In this document: positions 1 to 10,775 of the stretch, one piece after another
How positions within the stretch are numbered: the first letter of the stretch is position 1
How the letters are laid out: the number at the start of each line of letters is the position of its first letter
Source: Phialocephala subalpina
Taxonomy: Eukaryota > Ascomycota > Leotiomycetes > Helotiales > Mollisiaceae
DNA length: 62,979 bases
Direction of reading: 5' to 3'
Assembly: GCA_900073065.1 (NCBI GenBank)
Contig: FJOG01000067.1
Span: 29,103-92,081, forward strand
Notes under the pieces: generated by a model
Told to the model about the DNA's origin: nothing
What the model saw: the letters and a program-made list of their open reading frames with translations, nothing else
Database searches by the model: none
Position numbers and translations under genes: made by a program

Positions 1-12
1 TCGCACTGCAAA

Positions 13-994
13 CTAGAAACGTACCATTAGAGTGTTGTACACGAGAGCTGTTGCAGGGGTCGTTATGCTCACACTGAGTGGCGAGAAGTTATCCGGGGTT
101 ATGTCGTTAACACTAGCCCTCCCTCCTGCTAACATGTTCCACACAGCCGGCGCATTGCCCGCTCCACAAGCAAGCATTATTTCCGAGTCGTTCGGTACTA
201 CATTCTTTAAGGCTACGCGAGCACCAAGTAGGGACGTACTCGTCCATAGATTCTGGAACGTGAACTCTAAGCATAAAGCTTTCAAGCAAAAGAGAGCGTG
301 TAGTCTTAGCGATGCTTTATATATCGAGACGCCGTCAATCTCCCATGCAGAGATCGATCCTTTGAGGCATGCTATAGATGGCAAGAGCCAGCCACTGCCA
401 ATCGTTTGCAGTCCCCACAGAAAGTGATAGCAGCTTTGGGTACCTGGTGTTGGATCGGAGGCCGAGGCTTTCAAAAGGCCCTTCAATTCCTGCAAATCTG
501 TCTTCAGAAGATTCGAGTATCGCCTAGGCCATCTATCAGTGCTAACACGCGAACGGCAGTACGGGGACTTACAGACTAAGCAGAAGCAAAATATTTGCCA
601 AGCTCGAGGACAGCTTTTCAAGTTGCGACTGCCACGCTTTGACTTTTGAAGCATCACGTAATGCCCAACTTATTTTAGCTGATTTTCTAGGTTTCGAAAC
701 AAGGTCTTCCAGATTGCCGCAAATGTCAGTCATCAACTGAGAAGTGGTGTCTAGGTACTCTCGGAGGTGCTCGCGCTCGACAAGACTCTGGCATGCGAAG
801 TCCCCAGCAAGAGCTTGTTGGACTTGTAAAAGCAGAACAAGCTGAGAATTGAGCCCATCAACTTTGTATTTCAAGTTCAGCAATTCTGCTGCTGCGTGCT
901 GGTATGTTTGAAGAAGGCCATGGATCACTTTGAATATTTTCACACCCAAGTCAATCAGAGTGATTAGTGAGGCTGTAGCACCTATAGGATCCAT
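13..994 (-). CDS. STAND-type N-terminal domain protein with ankyrin-like repeat (partial, 3' end outside window)
   Basis: Read on the minus strand from an ATG at 994 (start MDPIGATASL). The first ~140 residues are a helical, leucine-rich segment typical of the fungal N-terminal domain found on NACHT/NB-ARC (STAND) and ankyrin proteins. A 49-bp intron (572 to 524, GTAAGT donor, CCTAG acceptor) joins it in frame to a second exon (523 to 13). That exon ends with an ankyrin-like unit (IMLACGAGNAPAVWNML, then NDITPDNFSPLSV). The open frame stops at 10-12, but a GTACGT donor lies just before, so the gene probably continues beyond the window with more ankyrin repeats. Proteins of this kind are thought to act in non-self recognition or programmed cell death; here that role is inference from family. 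An upstream ATG at 1033 is less likely because the domain starts at MDP. Confidence 0.6.
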
Positions 995-1317
995 GATAGC
1001 TAACTCGAAAAAGTAAGACCTTACGTAGTTCAAGCTTCATGATAACATAAACATAGGTATTTGAAGATTGTTTTACCTCTCAACATAACCTCCACCCGTC
1101 CCAACTCGTTAGGTTGTGAGCCTGCGTGAGGCGGTGGCGAGGGCGGGCTCAGTCTGCCTCGTGTGTTGTCAATGCCTGATTGGTGATCAGTGATGCTGGG
1201 GCGGCACACTTTGTGAAACCCTCGTGATCAAGGCTCACTGCCGCCTTTTTAAACGGATTATCCCGAACTACACCTTAGACTCATCACTCGAAACCCCCCC
1301 CTAGGGCATCGATATCA
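995..1317. promoter_or_regulatory. Divergent promoter region
   Basis: The 323 bp between the minus-strand STAND gene and the plus-strand Cys-rich gene. GC-rich in the middle, with an A/T-rich TTTTTAAACGG at about 1243-1253 that could serve as a TATA element for the plus-strand gene. No other signal is clear. Confidence 0.35.
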
Positions 1318-1638
1318 ATGGCATCTTGCAAGAAAGTAGACGCCGACGAGAAGACAGAAACCATACAGCCAAAGGCACCCGCTTCTCCCTCGGCCGGAGC
1401 TGAAAACAAGGCCCCTGGACAGAAATGGCCACGGGCTAGAAGCAAGGAGAATCATCGAAAAAATAACAACAGGTAGACCACCTAAATCTAACCACCTGTA
1501 GCTGTACTGGCGTTGATAAGACCTTACAGCTTCGTTCATTTCACCGGCGATGGCGCTACATGTCCATGCGGGGCGGGGTGTAAAGGTGGTGCAGGCTGTC
1601 TCCTGCCTCGACCTGAAGACCTTGATTATGGAAACTGA
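1318..1638 (+). CDS. Small Cys-rich metallothionein-like protein (two exons)
   Basis: A two-exon gene too short for ordinary ORF calling. Exon 1 (1318-1472) starts MASCKKVDADEKTE and is Lys/Ala/Pro-rich. An intron of 57 bp (1473-1529; AG/GTAGAC donor, CTAAC branch-like site, TTACAG acceptor) joins in frame to exon 2 (1530-1638), which reads GDGATCPCGAGCKGGAGC near its end and then LLPRPEDLDYGN and stop. The total is 87 residues. The C-x-C, C-x3-C and C-x4-C spacing resembles small fungal metal-binding proteins. Metal binding is inferred from that spacing alone; I do not recognise a named family. Odd point: within the proposed intron another frame reads CSCTGVDKT, which would fit a Cys-rich protein, so the true splice pattern may differ or the gene may carry a frameshift. 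The opposite-strand ORF here is judged a shadow. Confidence 0.45.
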
Positions 1639-1903
1639 TTATGGAGTATGAAATACTCGACCTTGTCCATACGATCCTAAAAGGCCTTCATCTATTGGAG
1701 ATGGAGCTATGTGGGACAACAATCGGGTAGAATACGGCTTTTATTTCAAAGTTCGCAATTGGAGTGTGGGGCTATCGACGATGAGATTGCTTAGGGTTGT
1801 ATGGGAAAACATCGCGCATTTATTTCAAGAAAATCTAATCATGACGAGCAGAAATAAAACCCCAAACCTGCTCCATAACGCATAAAACGACTCCAAATGT
1901 TTT

Positions 1904-2670
1904 TCAAAGGCACGTGAGGATGATGAACAAACTGATAGCGCCCACGACCAAAGAGTCACGGCCATCGAAAGCGGAAAAAACCTTCGACTCGGATTTCACT
2001 GCCGTTGGAGTGGCTGACACGGTGACCACTGATACAAAGGCCACACTCTTCGGAGCACTTGTGCTTGTAGTTGTCCTCCCTGAAGCAAGTAGATTGCTTG
2101 AAGTTCCGGCAGTCACAACCACTGTTGATGGTGTTGCTTCAGTGGAACTTGCATCTTGTTGCGTCAATGTGACCGTCTTCAGGATCGTAGAGCTAGAATG
2201 CGTCGAGCTTGCTTTGATCAGGGTGGGACTCGGCAACGAAGCTGGGAGGTAACAGGAGGCGTCATGCATATTGCAGGTCGAGCCATGAGGGCAGTAATAA
2301 TTGCTCAACCAACTCGCTCCCGAGCAGAGGACACTTTGTAAAACAACTGTCGTAAAACTTCAGCGCCGTATTTTGGCCAAGAGTTGCGAGACTCATTACA
2401 GCAGGTCCTGTCCCACAGAGCGTGGGATCACTGACGTCGCAGCATTGTTCTTGAGGAGTTCCCTGATAACGCACATAGATATGAGATCGCAGCATCCTCC
2501 CGCGCAGCAATCGATTCCAAGTGCGCAGCATTGGTAGTCCTTCGCTTTGATGCGGCATAGATGATTTGGTAAATCTGGTTGGTGCAGTCGAATGTCTAAT
2601 CGGGAGGAACGGATTGAGAGTAGACAAGACAGAAATAGAGCAGAAGGACGCCAAGGCAGAGAGTGAACAT
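1904..2670 (-). pseudogene. Secreted Cys-rich, Ser/Thr-rich, GPI-type surface protein, apparently frameshifted
   Basis: Minus strand. An ATG at 2670 opens a signal peptide (MFTLCLGVLLLYFCLVYSQS). Cys-rich segments follow in other frames: DYQCCALGIDCCAGGCCDL (about 2560-2490), EQCCDVSDPTLCGTG (about 2455-2410) and NYYCPHGSTCNMHDASCYL (about 2300-2250). A Ser/Thr-rich stalk comes next, ending in a hydrophobic tail (VVGAISLFIILTCL) at 1904, the pattern of a GPI-anchored cell-surface protein. The order of these segments is that of one gene, but the frame changes between them at places without a convincing 45-80 bp intron, so I call it a probable pseudogene. If one or two frame changes are unconventional introns or sequence errors, it would be an intact surface protein. 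Its function is unknown. Confidence 0.45.
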
Positions 2671-3734
2671 CTTGCACGAAGCTTTGACACGTTATGGCGC
2701 GAGCAGTAACTCGCAGAATGTCAGGGAGAAGATCGGATGAAACGCAGGAGAGTTCAAAGGGAGAATTTTGGAGCCTATATAATGCGGTTTTGACCCTGTC
2801 AAGCAGTCGGCGAACTAAGCACTCTACCAACATTTCGATTGATGAGTACATGTGTTCTCAGCCCACCCGGGGAAGACTCAGTAGAAAGTGCAATGAGTGG
2901 CACACGGCACAGATTGACGTCCAACAAGCCATGTTCCAACAGTTACTGTCTATTGTCGCTGCAAAGTACTACCAATACTAAGTCTGGGATCGCGGTGCTG
3001 ATATCGAATGAGGAAACCCGCTGGGGGCGAAGTATAAGTACATTATCCTGAGCAAATTAAAGAGCAGATTTGGTTATACAACAGATGGACGTTTGGAAAG
3101 TAGGTTCAGGTCGTCTTGGCGTGTTTTGAAAGGGAGAAAACTTTGTCGTGAGGCTACTGGCGTAGCCCTCTCGAACATATCAATCACCCCATGAGGCTGG
3201 AAATCAGATTTCAAATAGCAAAGAAGGATTCGCAGCGATAAAGCATAGGGCTCGAATGCGATGTTGCAAGAAATTGATATCGAAAACGCACGAACAGTAG
3301 CTAGAGAAGCTGCCAAGGGGGAATCGTGGAATTTACACTTGAAGAACCATGTTCGGGGCCTCTATAACGACTTTAGGGACGTAGATTGAACTCAAATATT
3401 GAGATGAAGACTGCAATGCGTACTTTGAAGCTTCTGCTGGATCCTCAAAGATGTCGTGGATGTGGATGAACAGTTGAAGAAATCGTGTCGCCAATATAAG
3501 GTTGCCTCCCTGTAAGTCGCTAAATTTATAGCGTCTTCAGACGTCTTGGCGAACCCAGCTCTTCGCAATCTCAAAACTTTCCCAGTGACAACACCATCAA
3601 CAACATCAATACCAGTCACCGAAAGCCGCACTCATCGATCGGATACTATCGTGTCATGATGAAACACCTACCATGACAGCACAGAATATTTGAGCCTAGT
3701 TATCTTCCGCACTGGGATCGCAGCCACTACCAAC
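2671..3734. other. Intergenic, no supported gene
   Basis: Short minus-strand ORFs exist at 3074-3316 and 3392-3631, but neither shows a domain, a signal peptide or a splice partner that gives a longer protein. The right end holds the 5' flank of the JmjC gene. Confidence 0.4.
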
Positions 3735-5294
3735 ATGGAGGAAATGAAAGTCTCGCGACGTGGCTCGCGTTTGCCCCTGAGAAACGCCACCGTATCGACT
3801 CCAGCACACCAGGAATTGGTCAATATCGCTGTTCAACGAGCTTCGGATTCTCGCAAAAGACTGGAACTATTGTTTGATAGTACGGAAACAACCATAGCTC
3901 CAGCATCGCCCCTCCAGACGCTGCTGGAATGCGGCAATGCAGTCATCAAGCTTCTCATTCAAGTTGCAGAATCAATTCAGAACCACAAAGGCGATTTTCA
4001 TCTTGTCATCGCGCGGTTAGAAGATCTCATAAACCTGGCAACGGAGAAGTTCTATGCGTTTCCTTTCAAAGACGTGCCGGCTGGTTGGAGAGTCCTTTTC
4101 AGGGAGTCAAGTCTGCTGAAAGTATCAGCATTGTCTGTCAAATCAGTCTGGTCACAAAGCGATCAAGACAAGAAATCATCTCAGCTATGTTTGGGTTTGA
4201 GCGAAACTGAGCTCGATGAGATTGTCAAGACAATTGACACGGCGCTCATCATGGCTGGACCTCCCCCGTCAGATGCCGGGCAAGCAGAAATCTCAACACT
4301 CTTCAGAATTTTGCAGAACATCAATGATGCCTCTTCTGAGAACGATCTTGACGAGCCAGCAGCCAAACGACAGAAGCTCAACTCTAGAACCAGCCCGTAC
4401 AAGGCTACCTTCCCCCAATCCACGGTATTCGTTCCGCCAATATCAAGACCAGTTCCCCGCATAGCCACACTAACATTCGACCGATTCGAGAAGCACATGC
4501 AGAATCCCCAGAGTACGGCTCTCGGACCGGAACCTCTGATAATCACGGGAACCCTGGATCACTGGCCTGCCCGCAACGAACGACCATGGAATAGGCCTTC
4601 CTACCTCATGTCGAAGACCATTGGTGGTAGACGCCTCGTCCCAATTGAGCTTGGCCGAAGTTACGTTGATGAAGGATGGGGACAGAAGATCATCTCATTT
4701 CGAGAGTTCATGGAGCAGTACATTCTTTACATCCAGGAGCCTGGAGGACTTGCGACAGGTTATCTGGCCCAACACGACTTGTTCGCTCAGATTCCCTCTC
4801 TCAGACAAGATATTGCGGTCCTTGATTACTGCTACACAAGTCCGCCTCCGGCACATCAGTCTTCGCCGTTAGCTGAGAAGCATTCCATGAACCCCCAGCT
4901 CGATGAGCCGTTGCTCAATGCGTGGTTTGGGCCCGCTGGTACGATCAGTCCTCTCCATGTTGATCCATATCACAACATTCTTACTCAAGTGGTAGGGAGA
5001 AAGTACATCAGATTGTATGCCCCACGAGAAAGTACGAAGCTGTATGCGAGAGGTGTCGAGGATGGAGGAGTGGACATGGAAAATACCAGTGCTCTCGACA
5101 TTGGTGTTCTTGCTGGCTGGGACGGCACCGAGGATGAGCAATTGGAGGCTCGTGAAAAGTTTCCTCTATTCAAACAAGCTGAGTACGTGGACTGCATACT
5201 GGAAGATGGAGAGTGTCTCTACATTCCTGTAGGTTGGTGGCATTACGTTCGGAGCTTGAGCGTGAGCTTTTCCGTTAGCTTTTGGTGGAATTAG
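3735..5294 (+). CDS. JmjC-domain (cupin_8) protein, JMJD5/KDM8-like
   Basis: Intronless gene of 519 residues from the ATG at 3735 (MEEMKVSRRG); an in-frame ATG at 3690 would add 15 residues and is less favoured. The N-terminal ~200 residues are helical without a named domain. The C-terminal ~270 residues are a JmjC/cupin_8 fold. Iron-binding residues are visible: H408 and D410 in LHVDPYHN and H503 in GWWHYVRSL. The segment EPLIITGTLDHWPA is typical of the start of this fold. By family it is a 2-oxoglutarate/Fe(II)-dependent dioxygenase; JMJD5-type members hydroxylate arginine in proteins and have also been reported as histone-tail enzymes. The substrate here cannot be told. The full catalytic triad suggests an active enzyme, nuclear or cytosolic as no signal peptide is seen. 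Confidence 0.85.
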   Translation: MEEMKVSRRGSRLPLRNATVSTPAHQELVNIAVQRASDSRKRLELLFDSTETTIAPASPLQTLLECGNAVIKLLIQVAESIQNHKGDFHLVIARLEDLINLATEKFYAFPFKDVPAGWRVLFRESSLLKVSALSVKSVWSQSDQDKKSSQLCLGLSETELDEIVKTIDTALIMAGPPPSDAGQAEISTLFRILQNINDASSENDLDEPAAKRQKLNSRTSPYKATFPQSTVFVPPISRPVPRIATLTFDRFEKHMQNPQSTALGPEPLIITGTLDHWPARNERPWNRPSYLMSKTIGGRRLVPIELGRSYVDEGWGQKIISFREFMEQYILYIQEPGGLATGYLAQHDLFAQIPSLRQDIAVLDYCYTSPPPAHQSSPLAEKHSMNPQLDEPLLNAWFGPAGTISPLHVDPYHNILTQVVGRKYIRLYAPRESTKLYARGVEDGGVDMENTSALDIGVLAGWDGTEDEQLEAREKFPLFKQAEYVDCILEDGECLYIPVGWWHYVRSLSVSFSVSFWWN

Positions 5295-5855
5295 TTACTC
5301 GGTACTTGATCAAGCACCATCACCGGGAACAACACACGAAGACGACAATGACCCAGCTATCGATCGACATTCCAGACCAAACACCAGTTTCCTTCCACGA
5401 GGGGGACGAGCACGTGCAGGTCCAGCACATGACCTGTAAGATACCGGGCAGGTTGTGCCGAGAGATCCTTGCAGCGCGAACAGCATTCCTTATAAGGTTA
5501 GACTTGCGCCCTCAGCCACAATCAGCACCCCACCTCCTTCCAACCCGTTAGATTGGACGAAGCCTCAAATTTCAGCAGGTTTCAACCATTTCAACACAAC
5601 GAGAGCATGGCATTGGCCCAACTGTCTCTTGATTCGGAACGACCGTGCAGTCTACAAGGCTGATTACCGTGCGGCATTTCTCTGTGACCGACGTACGCGC
5701 GCCCTGAGCTGCTTCGCCTCGAAACCAACTTCTGATGGTGCCGAGAACCTCCAAAAAAGCTTGTTTGGACTCGCGATAAAGCTCACACGACAATCCTTGG
5801 GGAAATCCGAATCAGGAGGTATCGAGAAATACGTTGACATCTCATTCCTGTCGCC
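5295..5855. other. Intergenic, 5' flank of the Zn2Cys6 gene
   Basis: No supported gene. Overlapping ORFs on both strands are compositional. It separates the stop of the JmjC gene from the start of the next plus-strand gene. Confidence 0.5.
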
Positions 5856-7681
5856 ATGGTATACTGCGGGAAACCCTCGAAAGGGTGCAAAGCATGCAGG
5901 GACAAGAAGACTCGAGTAAGTTGCGGCTCCTCTTGGACAGTCCCAACTTCCGTTCAACGGCCGTGAAAGTACTGGCTGACAAGCTCCAGTGTGACAAACA
6001 AACACCATCGTGCGGCCAATGTATTCGTGCAAGTCGTCCCTGCCCTGGGTACAGAAGTCAAATCGATCTCATGTTCCGGAATGAAAGTGACTCTGTTATT
6101 GGGAAAGCGAAAGCTCGAGAGAAGACGAAGGCGAAACCAAAGTCCCCTCCGAAATCCGAACCTTTACCTTTCGACCCCGCCCAAGAATTCGACGAAATCA
6201 TCAATGTGAAGACGGCAGAGCCAGAAGTCGCAGAATTTCCGCCATGGGACCTTGCAACGAGCCAGGATTTCTTCTTCCAGCCCATGCTGCCAAATTACGC
6301 AATGTCCCCCTCCCTCGAAGAACGCGGTCTGGCTTATTTCAACACCCTTTCACCGACTTGGCTTCGCGACGCCAGCTTGTTGGACGATCTCAGCCAAACG
6401 AATGCAGACGATCACCTGCTAGCCAGCATGAGCGCAGTCGGACTTGCCAGCTTTTCAAATTCAGTGCATGCTCCTGAGCTCATGGTACGAGCGCGCAAAG
6501 ACTATGTGCACGCGCTCCAGTTGACGAACACGGCCTTGCGATCTCCTAAGGAGGCGAAGAAAGACAGCACATTGTTTGCAGTCATGATCCTTGGAATTTA
6601 CGAGACGATAACAGGTAGCAATGAACGATCATTGGCTGCATGGACCGAACATATAAATGGGGCAGCGACACTGGTAAAATTGAGAGGTCGAGATCAATTC
6701 AAAACTGCAGCAGGGAAAAGCATGTTCATGCAAGTTACGTCGAGTCTCATGCTGAGCTGCGTGCAGCGCACAGTTCCGATGCCTCAACATATCTTAGATC
6801 TCCGGAAAGAAGCGGCAAAATTTGGCGCCGTGGATCCCGAAAATCCTGGCTTTCGACTCTCGGACGTGATTATCGACTTCACAATTTTCCGATCCGATGT
6901 TCGAGATTGCAAGATAGTCGGTCCCAGGGCGATCATCGAGCGTGCGTTAGAGATTGACAAAAATTTTATCGCCATTTTCGAAAAACCTCCAGAGAATTGG
7001 CAGTACGAGACAGTATATACAGACAAGACCCCACACCTGATATGGAATGGTAGCTACCATGTCTATAAAGAGATATGGATAGCTCATTTGTATAATGGAA
7101 TGCGTACATGTAGGATCTTACTGCACGAGATGATCAGAGACCAGCTACTCGCTGCCTCGACTGCGATGACACCGATCTTCTCCACCTCCGAGATCATAAT
7201 CCAAGGCGAAAGCTCGGTTGCCATCATGCTTGAGATGCAGGCTCAAATTTTAGCAAGCATTCCCCACGATCACAACCCATCACTAAACACCACTGCCGGC
7301 CTGCTGGAAGGATCTCGAACATACTTCATTCTCTGGCCCCTCTATCTCGTTGGAGGTATGGACTTGACGACGGAGCCAGTTCGGAAATGGGCCATTGCTC
7401 GACTCAGGCATATCGGGGAAAGCGTTGGGATTAGGCAAGCGCTGGTGGTTGCTAATTACTTGGAGAGCAATACGCACATTTTGGTTTGGGAGACGAAGCT
7501 GAATCCACGGAATTGGAAGGATGCGTTATCGGACGAGAATGGAGAACCGGTCTGGGAAGAAGTGTCGCCTGAGTACAGGGATAGCAGAGGTCAGTGGCGG
7601 AAGAAAGTGGTTAGGAATGATGAGGGGATGAAGCTCTTCCATTATCACGTCCAGGAAGGCGTTATCCCGCCTTCGACATAA
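5856..7681 (+). CDS. Zn2Cys6 transcription factor with fungal-specific TF domain
   Basis: Two exons: 5856-5915 and 5990-7681, split by a 74-bp intron (GTAAGT donor, GCTGAC branch, CTCCAG acceptor) that lies inside the zinc cluster. Splicing restores the pattern C-x2-C-x6-C-x6-C-x2-C-x6-C (GCKACRDKKTRCDKQTPSCG, then QCIRASRPC). The protein is 583 residues. A Lys-rich nuclear-localisation-like stretch (KAKAREKTKAKPKS) follows the finger. The long helical remainder with MSAVGLASFS and LGIYETITG is the fungal-specific transcription-factor domain of the Fungal_trans_2 type. It should bind DNA and regulate transcription; the target is unknown. No metabolic cluster partner is obvious beside it. An unspliced reading from 5834 loses the first half of the finger, which supports the spliced start. 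Confidence 0.85.
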
Positions 7682-9455
7682 GACCGGGGCCTCACGTTTG
7701 CGAATTGGACAGCTACGACATGAAATACTGGTACTTTTACGCTCAGAATCTGCTTGTCCGATACTTATGCAGTCATGCAATCCCGGAAAATGATGATGCG
7801 CACGAGGAACTGTTGTCAAAGGCCAAAGTTTATTCAAGACCAGCGACCGCCGAACGCCCCTCTGAAGAAATGTACACTATAGATGTGAGACTTTCTCGAG
7901 CCCATCACCATGGTATTTCGTCCTCGCGGCACCTTGGTAGGGAGGCCTCAAGGCAGCGAGAAGAAGCTCGTCGAATGCCACCTGCAGCATGGGAGATATG
8001 AGGACAGACGGTCCCCGCTGATGACTCGGAAGAGTCATTTTCAGCAGTTTATTACAGTTTTTCGGACATTCGGGACCTTGCCTTACTGTTTCGACGTTGG
8101 GGGTGCTGTTCCCATTGGTTGTCGAGTACGAGCCTCTACTGATGCCAAGTAGCGGACCAGTTAGGGACGGGCCGCTCGTTATAGAACGCAATACCCTTGC
8201 ATTTATGGGGCACATGTTTCTGTGATGGTGTTGGGAAGTTGAGGGCGGCGAGTGTCGATTGCTAGAAATGAGGTAGAAATGGCTGCTGCGAAGTGTTTTT
8301 CCCCTGCGATGAGGCTGTGAATTCGATGTGCGCATGCACGTTGAGCCTACATTGTCGCAACGCCGCACCGAGATGGTGATAAATCAATGTTATATCAAGT
8401 GTTCGAGTATGTGTTTCCTGCTCAGTGCCTACAAGGCGAATCGCGTTGCAAAAGCTATCGAACGGCAAGCTTTGGATTAGGGATTACCGCGTAGTCTCCG
8501 GCCTTGATAATTTAGAACGCTCGACGGGAATACTTGCTGCACGCGTAACCTCGATTGCGTTTTACCTATTCGGAGCTTTTAACGTCGCTACCATTCAATT
8601 GATCTTATCGGACCTTAAAATCGAGAAGGCGATAAATTTGAATGAGATCATTGCATACTACGATACCGTTGATCGAGAACAAATGGACATCTAGGGAGTA
8701 CATAGTGCTCTAAGCGCTGGACTCGAAAGCATTGAGGCCAAACAATTGGATTGGAATTTGCCACAGGCTATTCTGGTAACCTCTTCTGTTTCTGAACAAG
8801 GTGTAGGACCAAGTGGAAGCATACGTTAGGACGTTTAGAACGGGGGGCGTTGAAGCTGGTGATAAAGAGGAAGCTGTAAAGGGGTACGCAGTCGACTATG
8901 GAGGTTGACGATGTCGATAAGGGAGCAGAGGAGGGTGGCTACAAGGAGGAAGATGAAAATTGAGCGCCAGCAGCGATAGGTGTGGTGTCTGATTGGGAGA
9001 AGCATCATGGGATACTCTCAATTGAGGGACTAAAAGCCAAGAGATGGCTGAGCTATCGCAGGTATCGTGGAGCTAGATTCTAGAATATTCTGTAATCGAT
9101 AAAATTTCTTAAGCAGGAGTTTAATCTTTTCACGTGATATAACAGAAATATCGCCGATGACTCGCGACGTGACGCAGGCAGAAGTCTACAGTTCACGTGC
9201 AATACGTCAGGGCAGGAGAGATAAGCGAATGCAAAGCTGGAACGAGGCTAGCTAGTGCGCATAAAATATGGGGCCAAATGAAAAACATTAAGTTTTCGCA
9301 ACTGAAGTCGATTTCGAACTTTGCGCAGCCAGGTCGTGGTGACGTATTGCAGCCAAACGAAAAGCGATCCAAGAATTTTTCTGTTACGTGAGTGTGCTTT
9401 ATTATGTTGCCTTAGGATCTATCTGTGAATATTCGGAACCTGACTCAATAAGTTA
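7682..9455. other. Intergenic, 1.8 kb, no supported gene
   Basis: Short ORFs only. A minus-strand frame from an ATG at 8215 to 7877 (112 residues, MCPINARVLRSITSGPSLTG) and a plus frame at 8425-8694 are the longest; neither has a recognisable domain. The stretch 9100-9400 becomes A/T-richer. Confidence 0.35.
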
Positions 9456-10678
9456 ATGCTCGCAGATCGGCTGCTTGGCACCAATCATTTCGGTATGCCT
9501 CCGCCACACCAGCAGAGCAGTCACGGAGCCATGATGCACCCCAGCCCTGCCAACATGTCACATGCAATTGGTCGATCTCAAGCCTTGGCAGTATGCCTCT
9601 CGCTTGTGCTAGTTCATATCGTGGTCACCCTTGCTATTTCATCGACCTCGCTGCCATCTTTCAACCTTCTCTCCACAACCACCTTTCCCATTCTTCACCC
9701 AATACAAGCCCTTATAGACAATCATCTTTCATCGAGCACGCCCTTGGGCGTGCAGCAGAACGAACCCTTTCTGACGATCTTTCGGGCTCGTAAGAGCCAC
9801 AGCCTCGCCCTCGCGCGGAGACATATCGTCTCCGCGCTCCGTCAATCCCAGCGGGTTACAATGACCATAGTCTAGACAACAACGAAAAACAGCATCTGCA
9901 CCTTCAGTATGTCAGCCCGTGGCAGGTTGAACTGATTCCGAATCCCATCAATTTTGTTATCGACACCTACAGCTTGCACCCCTACACCTCATCTCACCCG
10001 ATTCCTGGTGTCGACGAACTTCCTGCTCCTGGTAGTAGTTCGAAGAATCCAGGTATCGAAACCTCTCTTCCGATTCTCTCAAAATCCAACCTATCTCAGT
10101 CGCCAAGTCCCACGGTCTCAACACCCACGCAGTCATTAGGAGAATCAAGCGCCACTCAGTCCCCAAGTACCATCGATTCCGAGCCAAGTCAAAAGCGCCA
10201 ACGTCTAAGCATTGCACTTGCCTCTCCATCACCATCGACTTCCAGTCCATGGGCACTGCGGTCATCTGCTGTATCTCCGTCCACAGGAGACCACCCACGG
10301 AACTTCTTATCGTTGAGTCCCAAGCGAGACAGTCAAGCTACCGATGCGCTCGTTGCCCCCAGGTGTTTCCGAAACAACATCTTCTCAAGTAAGCTCACTT
10401 CAAATTCCTGAAATGAAACGTGCTTACAGAAGTACTACAGTCGGCACGACACAGCCATCCACGACAAGCGCTTTGTCTGCGACGTACAAGGCTGCGACCA
10501 CCTGGTACCCTTCGGCCTCAAGAAAGACTTGATCCGGCATCAACAAAGTAGGCATCCCGCGCTCTACCCTGCACAAGTCTATCACTGTACCTTCGTTGGT
10601 TGCCCTTACGGCCCTGGAAGCTCGAAGTCGTTCCCACGAAAAGACAACCGTGACCGACACGTTCGAGATCATACCTAA
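9456..10678 (+). CDS. C2H2 zinc-finger protein, Ser/Pro-rich N terminus (multi-exon, model uncertain)
   Basis: The 3' exon (about 10432-10678) encodes two C2H2 fingers: FVCDVQGCDHLVPFGLKK followed by DLIRHQQSRH, and YHCTFVGCPYGPGSSKSF followed by RKDNRDRHVRDH, then stop. It follows a GTAAGC...CTTACAG intron at about 10389-10431. Upstream lies a Ser/Thr/Pro-rich region rich in SPSP motifs with an acidic/NLS-like EPSQKRQRLS. Two introns keep its frame: 9790-9870 (GTAAGA...CATAG, 81 bp, removing an in-frame stop) and about 9910-9975 (GTATGT...CTACAG, 66 bp). The region 10000-10340 and the finger exon do not join in phase by the obvious sites, so either another small intron exists or there is a frameshift near 10330. 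The start (ATG at 9456) is uncertain. Likely a DNA-binding regulator; such proteins are common orphan fungal genes. Confidence 0.55.
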
Positions 10679-10775
10679 TCTCCCTCACTCCCTCAAACCA
10701 CGCCCATCCACCTCCCCACCATGCAAGCTTAGGAAGAATAGCGACCTAGAAAAATCGTCACTTTAGGAAGATAAC

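Noticed and set aside
5455..5919. A 154-codon plus-strand ORF before the Zn2Cys6 gene
   Set aside because: It runs in another frame over the first zinc-cluster exon and has no domain of its own.
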